From Bifidobacterium biavatii DSM 23969 (GTDB taxonomy: Bacteria > Actinomycetota > Actinomycetes > Actinomycetales > Bifidobacteriaceae): a DNA stretch of 64,000 bases. A program made the position numbers and the translations under genes. Below are positions 25,845 through 33,871 of the stretch, one piece after another (within the stretch, counting starts at the first letter, position 1; the number at the start of each line of letters is the position of its first letter). The notes beneath the pieces are model-generated. The model saw only the letters and a program-made list of their open reading frames with translations. It did not search any database and was not told the origin of the DNA. The DNA lies in contig NZ_JGYN01000002.1 in assembly GCF_000741165.1 (NCBI RefSeq), forward strand, positions 62,001 through 126,000, written 5' to 3'.

Positions 25845-26828
25845 TCAGCCTTTGACGGCGCCGATCGTGATGCCCTTGACAAAGTACTTCTGCATGAACG
25901 GGTAGACGATGAAGATCGGCAGGACGGTGACCATCGTGACGGTCAGCTTGATCGACTGCGTGGTCACGCCGGTCGCGGCCATGTCGGCGCCACCGCCGTT
26001 CTGCGCCATGATGTTCGCCATGGCCTGCGCCTGCGACAGGTAGCGGTACAGCACGTACTGCAGGGTCTGCAGCTTGTCGTTGGTGATGTACAGGACGGTG
26101 TCCATGAAGCTGTTCCACTGGCCAACGGCGGAGAAGATCGCCAGCGTGGCCAGGATCGGGCCCATCAGCGGCAGTGCGATCTTGAAGAACACGGTCCACG
26201 TGCCGGCGCCGTCGATCTCAGCGGCCTCCTGCAGCGACTGCGGGATGGACGATTCGACGTACGTCTTGACAAGCACGATGTTGAACGCGGAGACCGCACC
26301 CGGAATCACGTACACGAGGAAGTTGTCCAGGAGGCCAAGGTAGTTGAACAGGATGTAGCCCGGGATCAGGCCGGCGTTCACGTACATCGTGGCCACGAAG
26401 AAGCGGTAGATGAACTGGCGGTGGGCCATCTTCGTCTGCGTCATCATGAAGCCGAGGAACGCGGAGACCGCCACGCACAGCACAGTGCCGATCACGGTGC
26501 GCAGCACGGACACGACGGTCGCATTCGCGATGCCGGGCAGCTCGAAAATCGTCTTATAGTTGTCGAAGTGGATGCCCTGCGGCCAGAACAGGACCTTGCC
26601 GTCGGCACTGAGCTTGTTGTTCGAGATGGTGTTAATGAAGATATACCAGAACGGGTAGAAGCAGATGAACGCCATGAACACCATGAAGATGGTGTTGCAC
26701 ACGTTGAACACCTTCTCGCCGGTCGACAGCTGGTCCATCGGGTTGCGCGAATCCTTCTTGGCCTTCACGGCCTTGGCCGGCTTGGCGGCCCTGGCGGGCT
26801 TGACGGCCGAAATCGCCTGTGCGGACAT
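25845..26828 (-). CDS. Sugar ABC transporter permease, LplC/YtcP type
   Basis: A 327-residue permease of the carbohydrate uptake transporter-1 family. Six membrane helices begin near residue 45, and the cytoplasmic EAA loop is LQEAAEIDGAGTWTVFFKIALP (about 195-215). The N-terminus has an Ala/Lys-rich leader of about 35 residues (AKPAKAVKAKK) that is longer than usual. The start at MSAQAIS is favoured by AAAGGAG eight bases upstream. It forms a pair with the gene at 26872-27801, from which it is separated by 43 bp. No ATP-binding protein is encoded in this window, so the pair must use a shared MsmK-like ATPase from elsewhere. Confidence 0.93.
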   Translation of the reverse strand: MSAQAISAVKPARAAKPAKAVKAKKDSRNPMDQLSTGEKVFNVCNTIFMVFMAFICFYPFWYIFINTISNNKLSADGKVLFWPQGIHFDNYKTIFELPGIANATVVSVLRTVIGTVLCVAVSAFLGFMMTQTKMAHRQFIYRFFVATMYVNAGLIPGYILFNYLGLLDNFLVYVIPGAVSAFNIVLVKTYVESSIPQSLQEAAEIDGAGTWTVFFKIALPLMGPILATLAIFSAVGQWNSFMDTVLYITNDKLQTLQYVLYRYLSQAQAMANIMAQNGGGADMAATGVTTQSIKLTVTMVTVLPIFIVYPFMQKYFVKGITIGAVKG

Positions 26829-26871
26829 GATCAATGCTCCTTTGCTTATCGAATGAGGCTATGCGGCCGGA

Positions 26872-27801
26872 CTAGAAGATCGAGTTGCCGCGGACCTTCT
26901 TGGAGATGCCGTTCACGGAGAACAGCAGCGCCAGGGAGACGACGGTCTTGAGGATGGAGATCACGGTGGCGAACGAGAAGTTGCCCTGCGAAATACCGAT
27001 GTTGTACGTGTACAGGTCAAGCACTTCCAAGGAATCCTTGTTCATCGCGTTGGAGAACACGAAGTACTGGTCCATGCCCGTGTTGATGATGTTCGCCACG
27101 CTCATCAGCAGCAGCACGAAGAACGTCGGCAACAGGCCCGGCACGGTGATGTGGATCGCGCGCTGGAAGCGGTTCGCGCCGTCGATCGACGCGGCTTCGT
27201 ACAGCTCCTGGTCGATGCCGTTGATCGCGGCCAGATACATGATCGCGGACCAGCCGATGGACTTCCAGATGCCCAAGGCGGTCATCTTGAGCCACATGTG
27301 GTCGGAGCTCAGCAGGAAGTTGATCGGCTGCTTGATGACGCCCCAGTCGACGAGCAGGTTGTTGACCACGCCGTTGTCGACGGACAGGAACGCAAACACG
27401 AGCGCGTACACCAGCACCCAGCTGACAAAGTTCGGCGCGGTGGTCAGGGTCTGCACCACGCGGCGCAGCTTGCTGGAGCGCAGCTCATACAGCAGGATCG
27501 CGAAGATCAGCGGCAGGACGCTGCAGGCAAGTCCCAGGAAGCTCATGCCGAGCGTGTTCACCAGCACACGGCCGATGGTGTGCATCTGCTCGGGCGAGGA
27601 GACGATCGACTGGAACCACTTGAGTCCCACGAACGGCATCTCCCACGGGGCCACGCCCGGCTGGTAGTCCACGAACGCGAAATACCAACCCAGCAGCGGC
27701 AGATAGTTGAAGACCAGCACGAACGCCGCGAACGGCAGCACCATGTACAGCAGGCGCCAGCTATGCGACAAAAGCCTTGGGGTCTTTTTGACCTGTTCCA
27801 T
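26872..27801 (-). CDS. Sugar ABC transporter permease, LplB type
   Basis: A 309-residue permease with six membrane helices. The EAA loop is YEAASIDGANRFQRAIHITV (about 178-197). The opening features (FNYLPLLGWYFAFVDYQPG) are those of LplB-type permeases for large plant or algal oligosaccharides. It is the first gene of the importer operon. Two operators lie upstream, GTAAC type at 27924-27935 and AAGCGCTT type at 27965-27978, so import is likely under double control. The ribosome site GAGGAGG is four bases from the ATG. Confidence 0.93.
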   Translation of the reverse strand: MEQVKKTPRLLSHSWRLLYMVLPFAAFVLVFNYLPLLGWYFAFVDYQPGVAPWEMPFVGLKWFQSIVSSPEQMHTIGRVLVNTLGMSFLGLACSVLPLIFAILLYELRSSKLRRVVQTLTTAPNFVSWVLVYALVFAFLSVDNGVVNNLLVDWGVIKQPINFLLSSDHMWLKMTALGIWKSIGWSAIMYLAAINGIDQELYEAASIDGANRFQRAIHITVPGLLPTFFVLLLMSVANIINTGMDQYFVFSNAMNKDSLEVLDLYTYNIGISQGNFSFATVISILKTVVSLALLFSVNGISKKVRGNSIF

Positions 27802-27923
27802 CAATCCTCCTCACCGAGAACCCCGATCCGCGCGGACATCGCGCCAACCGGCCGGAATGCGGGAACGTCACAGACCTCGTGTCCATTTCCGCTCTGTTGT
27901 TCTGTTGGTTATCACCATATCAC

Positions 27924-27935
27924 GTAACCAGTTAC
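27924..27935. promoter_or_regulatory. GTAAC-type operator before the permease genes
   Basis: GTAACCAGTTAC with both half sites perfect, 123 bp upstream of the start at 27801 and 30 bp from the neighbouring AAGCGCTT-type site. Confidence 0.78.
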
Positions 27936-27964
27936 GCAACAAATCATCTCTTGCGCGACACGCC

Positions 27965-27978
27965 GGTAAGCGCTTACC
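27965..27978. promoter_or_regulatory. Perfect AAGCGCTT-type operator before the permease genes
   Basis: GGTAAGCGCTTACC, identical to 15967-15980. Centre-to-centre distance to the GTAAC site is about 42 bp, four helical turns. Confidence 0.82.
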
Positions 27979-28125
27979 GCGTTTGCGTCACCATCGTTGA
28001 AAAAACTGGCAAATCAGCATCATTCCGACATTTTCAAAAACTTTAATTGTGTCATTTCACCGTGTGTCGCACGCGCAGCAACATCATCGACACCAACCGA
28101 TTCCCCGCCATCACCTCGCCAAAAC

Positions 28126-28137
28126 GTAACCTATTAC
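28126..28137. promoter_or_regulatory. Distal GTAAC-type site
   Basis: GTAACCTATTAC, one mismatch, about 202 bp from the site at 27924. A distal-proximal pair with similar spacing occurs before the first binding-protein gene (12726 and 12850). Confidence 0.45.
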
Positions 28138-28337
28138 GCAACAATCCACGTAACATCACGCACAATTTCCCCCCGTCGTATCACAACTCGCTTCGTCCAA
28201 ACGGACTTCTCGATGCACGCTCGACACGCATCTCATCGAATGATGGGCGCCAACCATCCTCAAGCCATGCGGCGGACCATCCATTCGACCATCCACTCGG
28301 ACCGGATGTTCGAATGCCTGCATCATCCTTCCAGTGT

Positions 28338-28575
28338 CATGGCATTGTGGGCATAGACGGGTACGTCGCCACGGGATCGTGGGCATGAACGGTACGCAAA
28401 CAGGCCCATTCCCGCCCATTCATATACCGTTCATACCCACGTTTTCGCACATAGTCAGTTCATGCCCACGACCGTGGACAAAAAGGACCGGGTTATACCC
28501 ACGATTGGAATTCCTCCATCACCACGGCAAGCACAAAACACGGTATTGTCCCGGTTATACCCACAACCCATGCCC
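28338..28575. repeat. CCCACG/CGTGGG inverted-repeat cluster
   Basis: A hairpin with 17-bp arms (28378-28394 and 28425-28441, one mismatch; CGTGGGCATGAACGGTA) is followed by more copies of its end words: TCATGCCCACGA near 28460, GGTTATACCCACGA near 28491 and GGTTATACCCACAA near 28553. It is a separate family from the 41-bp units. It lies between the permease promoter and the toxin-antitoxin operon. The remaining 27980-28330 stretch shows no gene. Confidence 0.7.
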
Positions 28576-28665
28576 CACAGCCGGCATAGCGACAACATCG
28601 CGTGCCCCCGTTTCTCGCAGGCGCTTCCATCATCAGACGGACGCATTACGCCGCTCACCGAAGCA

Positions 28666-28691
28666 GATTTTAGCATAATTATGCTAAAATC
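28666..28691. promoter_or_regulatory. Toxin-antitoxin operator, perfect 26-bp palindrome
   Basis: Perfect palindrome built on GATTTTAGCATAA and its complement, ending 19 bp before the antitoxin start codon. This is the position and symmetry expected for autorepression by an antitoxin-toxin complex. Confidence 0.85.
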
Positions 28692-28710
28692 CACCGTGGA
28701 GGTGATTCCA

Positions 28711-28995
28711 ATGACCGATCAGATGATCCGCCCGGTATCGGACCTGCGCAATAATTTCGCGGACGTCTCCCGCATCGTACATGAGACCGGACAACCCGTG
28801 TTCCTTACCAAAAACGGATTCGGAGACATGGTGGTGCTCAGCATGGAGGCATACGAGCAGCTGCAGTTCGACAGTCAGGTATATAACATGCTGGTCGAAG
28901 GCGAACGCGAAGCCGAAACCACCGGCAAACGATTCAGCCCGAAAGAGGCACTGGCTTCCATGCGCGCCGCGATTGACGGAGCCGCGCGTGTATAA
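28711..28995 (+). CDS. Type II antitoxin, Phd/YefM family
   Basis: A 94-residue protein. The N-terminal DNA-binding fold of Phd/YefM antitoxins is visible as RPVSDLRNNFADVSRIVHET, followed by QPVFLTKNGFGDMVVLSMEAYE (about 28-49). The C-terminus is charged and probably wraps the toxin. The ribosome site GGAGGTGATT is an almost full Shine-Dalgarno match, which would give the antitoxin excess expected. Its last codons overlap the toxin start by 8 bp. The perfect palindrome at 28666-28691 is the likely operator. Confidence 0.92.
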   Translation: MTDQMIRPVSDLRNNFADVSRIVHETGQPVFLTKNGFGDMVVLSMEAYEQLQFDSQVYNMLVEGEREAETTGKRFSPKEALASMRAAIDGAARV

Positions 28996-29299
28996 GGTGG
29001 AGATTCTGCCGAAAGCCGTTTCGGACATGAACGAGGCCGTCTCTTATATCGTGCGCGAATTAGAAAGCCCGCAAGCGGCGGAAACCCTCGCCGTCAATCT
29101 GAACGCGGCGATCGAGGAACTCGCCGAATATCCGTATGCGCGTCCCGCATACATTCCGATACGGCCGCTGCGGCACGAGTATCGGCGCGTGATCGTAGGC
29201 AATCACGCCGTGTTCTACTGGGTCGACGAGGCGACGTCCACAGTCACCGTCGCCCGAGTCATCTACGCCAGACGCGATCTGATTCGGCACCTGCGATAG
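28988..29299 (+). CDS. Type II toxin, RelE/ParE superfamily
   Basis: A 103-residue protein starting with GTG (MYKVEILPKAVSDMNEAV), overlapping the antitoxin by 8 bp, so translation is coupled. The fold features are the N-terminal helical pair, then PIRPLRHEYRRVIVGNHAVFYWVD and VTVARVIYARRDLIRHLR, typical of the RelE/ParE group. It probably cleaves mRNA at the ribosome or inhibits gyrase; the sequence does not settle which. It stands alone between permease and GH28 genes and does not belong to the glycan pathway. Confidence 0.9.
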   Translation: MYKVEILPKAVSDMNEAVSYIVRELESPQAAETLAVNLNAAIEELAEYPYARPAYIPIRPLRHEYRRVIVGNHAVFYWVDEATSTVTVARVIYARRDLIRHLR

Positions 29300-29307
29300 C
29301 CGAACGT

Positions 29308-29351
29308 ATGGCAATGGGCTCTCCACCGTGCAGAGGAGAGCCCATTGCCAT
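29308..29351. terminator. Bidirectional terminator between toxin and GH28 genes
   Basis: Perfect 17-bp arms (29308-29324 and 29335-29351, starting ATGGCAATGGGCTCTCC) with a 10-nt loop between two convergent genes. Confidence 0.85.
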
Positions 29352-29399
29352 GTCACAGCGCCGTATCGCGCAATCATATCGTGACTTTAATCACGCCGC

Positions 29400-30797
29400 T
29401 CAGTCCATTCGCTTGCCGTCGACGGTGACGTCGGGATCGGCGACCATGGCGCAGCCGTCGAGCAGGACGGCGGGGCGTTCGTCGGGGCGGATCGAACGCA
29501 GGCGGATGCGGTTGAGCTCAAGGCCGTGCACGTTGCGCAGGTCCATGAACGCGGTGCGAGACCAGTCCGGCCAGTAGTTTTCGCTGGACTTGACGTCCGG
29601 CTCGGCGAGCTTGTCGACAAGCCGCGGATACTCGTCCAGCGGCGGGATGTCGGCGAGCTTCACGCCCCCGATAAACGTGTAGCGCACGTTGTCGAGCGTC
29701 ACGTCTTCGATCGGGTGCCCGTCGGCCGCATCGAAGCGGATGCCGGCGAAGCGCGGCTCGCCCATCACGTCGTCGGTGAAGCGGCGGTGCACGTGCTCCA
29801 TTTCCCCGTCGTCGGTCGCGATCAGGTTGCTGATCGAGATGCGCGCCATTGTGCCGATTTCGGGCATGCGGTCGAGTTCGACGGACGTGCCGTAGTCGTC
29901 GAGTTCGAAGCGGTTGTTGAGTACGGCGAAGATCGGACGGGTCACGTCGCGCATGACGATGTTGCTGATGGAAATGTCGCTGATCGAGCCGCCTTCGGTG
30001 CATTCGAGCTTGATGCCCTCGCGCCAGACGCGGTTGAGCGTGCAGTTCGAGATGCTCACGTTGTAGATGTCGCCGATGGATTTCAGGCCGATGCGGATGC
30101 CCGCGCACACGCCGGAGAATTCGCAGTTGGTGACGTGCACGTCGTGCACCGGATAGTCCTTGCTGCTGGACTGCAGGCAGAAGTTGTCGTCGGTGCCGCG
30201 CACGTAGCAGTCGGAGATGAAGACGTGCGCGCTGCCGTCGAAGTCGAGGCCGTCGCCGTTGTAGCGCTTGTCGTTCTTGATGTCGAGGCCGTGGATCCAC
30301 AGGTATTCGCTGTCAAGGAACGCGGTCGTCCACGCGGCGGCCTCGTACAGGCGCAGGTTTTCGACGTGCACGTTGCGGCAGCGCAGCATGCGGATCATCA
30401 TCGGGCGATAGATCGAGCCCTCGTTCGGGAACGCGGACGCGTTGCCGTCGATCATGCCGCGGCCGACGAGCGCGAAGTCGTGCTGGTCCTCGGCGTAGAT
30501 GAAGCAACGGTCGAGCGCCTTTTCGTTGCGATAGCGGTTGTGGTGCACGTCGGCCGCGTAGTCGTTGATGTCGGGGCTCGCGAGCAGGGTCGCCGACTCG
30601 CTGACTTCCAGCGTGACGTTCGACTTGAGCTTGATCGTGCCGGCGAGGAACGTGCCGCCGGCGAGCACGACGCGGCCGCCGCCGTTCGCCGTGGCCTCGT
30701 CGATCGCGGTTTGGATGGCCGGGCCGTCGTTGGTCGTGCCGTCAGCGACGGCGCCGTAATCGCGCACGTCGTAGGTGAGTTTGGTGTTGATCGTCAT
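29400..30797 (-). CDS. GH28-family beta-helix glycosidase (polygalacturonase-like)
   Basis: A 465-residue protein with the pectate-lyase-like opening DVRDYGAVADGTTNDGPAIQ (10-29) and beta-helix rungs. GH28 active-site features: NGDG (180-183) with Asp182, and TDD (202-204) with Asp203/Asp204. GIK (261-263) matches the RIK motif. The GHG histidine motif is absent; RIGLKS (235-240) stands in its place. That pattern occurs in GH28 members that are exo-acting or act on rhamnogalacturonan or other uronides, so the exact activity is open. No signal peptide: cytoplasmic, acting on imported oligosaccharides. An AAGCGCTT-type operator (30896-30909) lies 99 bp upstream. Confidence 0.88.
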   Translation of the reverse strand: MTINTKLTYDVRDYGAVADGTTNDGPAIQTAIDEATANGGGRVVLAGGTFLAGTIKLKSNVTLEVSESATLLASPDINDYAADVHHNRYRNEKALDRCFIYAEDQHDFALVGRGMIDGNASAFPNEGSIYRPMMIRMLRCRNVHVENLRLYEAAAWTTAFLDSEYLWIHGLDIKNDKRYNGDGLDFDGSAHVFISDCYVRGTDDNFCLQSSSKDYPVHDVHVTNCEFSGVCAGIRIGLKSIGDIYNVSISNCTLNRVWREGIKLECTEGGSISDISISNIVMRDVTRPIFAVLNNRFELDDYGTSVELDRMPEIGTMARISISNLIATDDGEMEHVHRRFTDDVMGEPRFAGIRFDAADGHPIEDVTLDNVRYTFIGGVKLADIPPLDEYPRLVDKLAEPDVKSSENYWPDWSRTAFMDLRNVHGLELNRIRLRSIRPDERPAVLLDGCAMVADPDVTVDGKRMD

Positions 30798-30895
30798 TGT
30801 TCAGTCCTTTGCGAATATGAATGCTTGTCGTCTGTCATGCAGGAGGATCGCCAGCGTATTTGTTTCCGTCGATTCCGCTTATCCCGCATCATTTC

Positions 30896-30909
30896 GGTAA
30901 ACGCTTTCC
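30896..30909. promoter_or_regulatory. AAGCGCTT-type operator before the GH28 gene
   Basis: GGTAAACGCTTTCC in the upstream region of the GH28 gene. The 445-bp gap to the MFS fragment holds only this and the site at 31110-31123. Confidence 0.75.
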
Positions 30910-31109
30910 ATTATATACGCCGACACGACCATATGCGAACCGTCGCAAAAAACTCGGCGCAGCCTCGGACCATACCGACGAACGAAGGATAAAAGTTTCA
31001 ATATTCCAGATACTTCGCCTAATCAAAGGCACCACCGACCAAGACAACGCACATCGCCCCGCCCTGGTCGGCGCCAGACAGAACCATATGATCACGATAC
31101 ACCAAAAAT

Positions 31110-31123
31110 GGAAAGCGCTTGCA
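31110..31123. promoter_or_regulatory. AAGCGCTT-type operator before the MFS remnant
   Basis: GGAAAGCGCTTGCA, 120 bp before the start at 31243. An intact operator in front of a broken gene suggests recent loss of the transporter. Confidence 0.7.
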
Positions 31124-31242
31124 AATGGGGTGCTTTGACGTTACGTTATGACATCGGTTACACCGCAACGGCGGCATAGCGCCGCCGCGCCACGACGGCA
31201 AAGACGGCCCAACACCGCCAACGCATCCGGCAAAGGAGCAGC

Positions 31243-31539
31243 ATGAGCATGAGTATTTCTGCCGAAGGCCCTGCGGTCTTCGCGCCCAAGGACACCGGCA
31301 GATTCCCCTGGCGCGCGTCCATTGGACAGTTTTTCGGCACCATCGGCTGGTATGCGCCGTTCTTCGGCATAAGCGCGATCCTGCTTCCCGCCAAGATCGA
31401 GATGATCGACCCGGCACAGAAGGTGAGTTTGGTCGCCAGCGCCACGACGGTCACCATGATCATCGCGATCTTCGCGGGCGTCATCTTCGGCGCCCTGTCC
31501 GACATGACCCGCTCCCGCCGCCATATCGTCAACACCTGA
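31243..31539 (+). pseudogene. MFS sugar transporter, truncated to the first 98 residues
   Basis: The reading frame has a strong start (AAAGGAG, MSMSISAEG) and encodes two MFS-type helices with the loop GALSDMTRSRRH, the conserved motif between helices 2 and 3. It then stops with TGA at 31537-31539. MFS transporters need about 400-450 residues, and no other frame downstream restores the protein: the next gene begins at 31632. The 3' part has been deleted. The operator at 31110-31123 shows it once belonged to the sugar regulon. Confidence 0.85.
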
Positions 31540-31631
31540 CCGCGATCTCGGCAGGCACCTTGTGCCGCGAGCGAGATCAACGAAGTCCAACAGGCCCGCC
31601 GTCCGCCACCCGACGCGTAGAATGGTCGAAT

Positions 31632-32462
31632 ATGCACGACGACATCACCGGCATGGCAGCCGGCCCAACGGAGCACGCGACAACCACCGCCGCCGACATC
31701 AACCGACTGGCGGCGTTCTGCGGACCGCGCGACATCACGCGACTGAATCGACCCAGCCTGATCAAGGCGACCGGACTTGAACGTGCCGACGTCATGGTCC
31801 TGTTCGGCGGCAGCATCATCGCCGGCGGCGACGTGCTGGCCGAAGGCATTCGCAACAACGTCGCGCGACGGACCATGATCGTCGGCGGAGCCGGCCACAC
31901 CACGCAGACGCTGCGCGACATGATGCACGAACGCTTCCCCGACATCGTCACCGACGGCCGCTGCGAGGCGGACATCTTCGCCGACTATCTGCGCACACGG
32001 CACGGACTGGAACCGGACTATCTCGAACGCGAGTCGACGAACTGCGGCAACAACATCACCAACATGCTCGACCTGCTGCGCGCGCACGGCGAACCGTGCC
32101 GCAGTGTCATCCTCATCCAGGACGCCACGATGCAGCGGCGCATGGCCGCCGGACTGCGCAAGCACGCGCCCGACACGCGCATCGTCAACTACGCGGCATA
32201 CCGCACGACCGTCATTCCCCATGCCGCCGCGCTGCGATATCTCGATCCGCCCGTCGGCATGTGGAACATGGACCGGTACGTCACGCTGCTCATGGGCGAG
32301 ATTCCGCGGCTGCGCGACGACGCGAACGGATACGGCCCGGCCGGGCGCGGCTACATCGCGCACGAGGACATCCCCGACGACGTCGAACGGGCGTACGGAC
32401 AGCTGAGTCGCGTTTTTGGGCTGTCCACGCGCGAGGCCAATCCGGCGTTCGCCTCGCGCTGA
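31632..32462 (+). CDS. YdcF-like DUF218-family protein
   Basis: A 276-residue protein of the DUF218 (YdcF/ElyC/SanA) group. It contains the pattern VMVLFGGSIIAGGDVLAEGI (about 56-75), a glycine-rich loop (IVGGAGHTT), an ESTNCGNNITN segment and the VILIQDATMQRRM helix. Some members bind S-adenosylmethionine; the biological role is unknown. No signal peptide, unlike the membrane-bound SanA/ElyC. Start at 31632 is the best in-frame ATG, but its ribosome site is weak. Confidence 0.82.
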   Translation: MHDDITGMAAGPTEHATTTAADINRLAAFCGPRDITRLNRPSLIKATGLERADVMVLFGGSIIAGGDVLAEGIRNNVARRTMIVGGAGHTTQTLRDMMHERFPDIVTDGRCEADIFADYLRTRHGLEPDYLERESTNCGNNITNMLDLLRAHGEPCRSVILIQDATMQRRMAAGLRKHAPDTRIVNYAAYRTTVIPHAAALRYLDPPVGMWNMDRYVTLLMGEIPRLRDDANGYGPAGRGYIAHEDIPDDVERAYGQLSRVFGLSTREANPAFASR

Positions 32463-32675
32463 CCCCGAGCGCGCCGGCCGTACCCGCACTCACTCCTCGG
32501 AACGATGCGGTCGCATCCGCCACCCCCGTCATTTCATCCCCGCGCATGAACACGACTGCGCGGACAGTCAACTACAGTGAGTGGCAGAGAGACGACGCAT
32601 CGTGCACGTCGCGGCATCACACGCGCGGTGACATCGCGTGCCGCTCGCGAAAGACGAGAGAGACGAGGGAACATC

Positions 32676-33764
32676 ATGGGATACATCGCTTATTTCAGCC
32701 GTCCGTTCATGCTGGCGGTCGCGCTGTGGCCGTTCGTGTCGGCCGTGCTCACGGTGCCGGTGCTGGCGCTGCTGTACCACCGCTACAATCGCATCCGGTT
32801 TTCGCAGGCGCTCGTCGCGTACGGCACGGTGCTGTACGCGATCGGCCTGCTGTGCTTCACGCTCTACCCGATGCCCGAGGACCCGGTCGCCTACTGCGCG
32901 GCGCATCATCTGACTCCGCAGCTCAACCCGCTGCAGTTCATCGGCGACATCCGCACCGACGGCCTGTCCGCGATCATGCAGCTCGCACTGAACGTCGTGT
33001 TCTTCCTGCCGCTCGGCTTCATCATGGGCCGCGTCTTCCGCTGGCCGCTTGCCGCGGCGCTGCCAGTCGGCTTCGCAACGAGCCTGATGATCGAAACGCT
33101 GCAGCTGACCGGATTCCTTGGCTTCTACCCGTGCTCGTACCGGCTGTTCGACGTGGACGATCTCATCACGAACACGCTGGGCGCGCTGCTTGGTTTTGCC
33201 GGCGCTCGGCTGTTCGACCGGCTCGTGCCGCCGCGCGCGCACGATCTGACGACGGTGACGCAGCCGGGATTCCTGCGCCGCTGCATCGCGTACATCATCG
33301 ATCTGACGGTGATCACGGCCGTGGCGATGCCGACGACCATGCTCGTCACGGTGCTGTACGACATGTTCGCACTGCGCGACATCGCGACATGGCAGTCGAT
33401 CCCGGTCATCGGCCACGTGTTCGGCAACGACGTCACGTTCTCCGATATGGTGACGCTGATCACGCTGCTCGTCTTCGAGCTGCTGGTGCCGTGGCTGCGC
33501 GGCGGGCGCACGCTCGGCGGCGGGTTCACGCACATGACCTGCGAGACGCGACCACGGTCCGGTTGGCGGCGCGTGCTGTTCTACACGGCACGCACGGCCG
33601 TGTTCGTGATCGTCGTGTTCGCGCGGCTGATCCCGCGTTCTGGCCTGCTCGTGTTCGTACTGCTCGTCTTCTACTGGGCCAAGAAGCAGATGCCCTACGA
33701 CCTGCTGCCGGCCGATGACGAAACAGCGCTGGCTCCTCCCACACCTGCCGTCGCAACCATGTGA
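32676..33764 (+). CDS. VanZ-like / RDD-domain membrane protein
   Basis: A 362-residue membrane protein joining two domains. Residues about 1-185 form a VanZ-like domain with four or five helices and the typical DVDDLITNTLGALLGF motif. Residues about 195-335 form an RDD domain: FLRRCIAYIIDLTVITAVAM opens with the Arg...Asp pattern and HMTCET is the end of its conserved part. VanZ-family proteins modify tolerance to glycopeptides in some Gram-positive bacteria; RDD proteins may transport small solutes. The joint function is unknown. The ribosome site is GAGGGA. Confidence 0.85.
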   Translation: MGYIAYFSRPFMLAVALWPFVSAVLTVPVLALLYHRYNRIRFSQALVAYGTVLYAIGLLCFTLYPMPEDPVAYCAAHHLTPQLNPLQFIGDIRTDGLSAIMQLALNVVFFLPLGFIMGRVFRWPLAAALPVGFATSLMIETLQLTGFLGFYPCSYRLFDVDDLITNTLGALLGFAGARLFDRLVPPRAHDLTTVTQPGFLRRCIAYIIDLTVITAVAMPTTMLVTVLYDMFALRDIATWQSIPVIGHVFGNDVTFSDMVTLITLLVFELLVPWLRGGRTLGGGFTHMTCETRPRSGWRRVLFYTARTAVFVIVVFARLIPRSGLLVFVLLVFYWAKKQMPYDLLPADDETALAPPTPAVATM

Positions 33765-33780
33765 CATCACCACGTCAGGG

Positions 33781-33858
33781 CAAAACGTGACAATTCATCT
33801 ATAAAAACTAAGAAAAACGTGATAAAGAAGCTGATAGAATTGAGAAAAATGTGACAAA
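33781..33858. promoter_or_regulatory. Three 32-bp-spaced AAAA(C/T)GTGA direct repeats before the ATPase gene
   Basis: The word CGTGA/TGTGA preceded by an A-run occurs at 33786, 33818 and 33850, exactly 32 bp apart (three helical turns). It is followed each time by C/T AA. The region is AT-rich, unlike its surroundings, and ends just before the start at 33872. Promoter with phased regulator sites is the likely reading. Confidence 0.55.
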
Positions 33859-33871
33859 CTAAGGATTTGCA

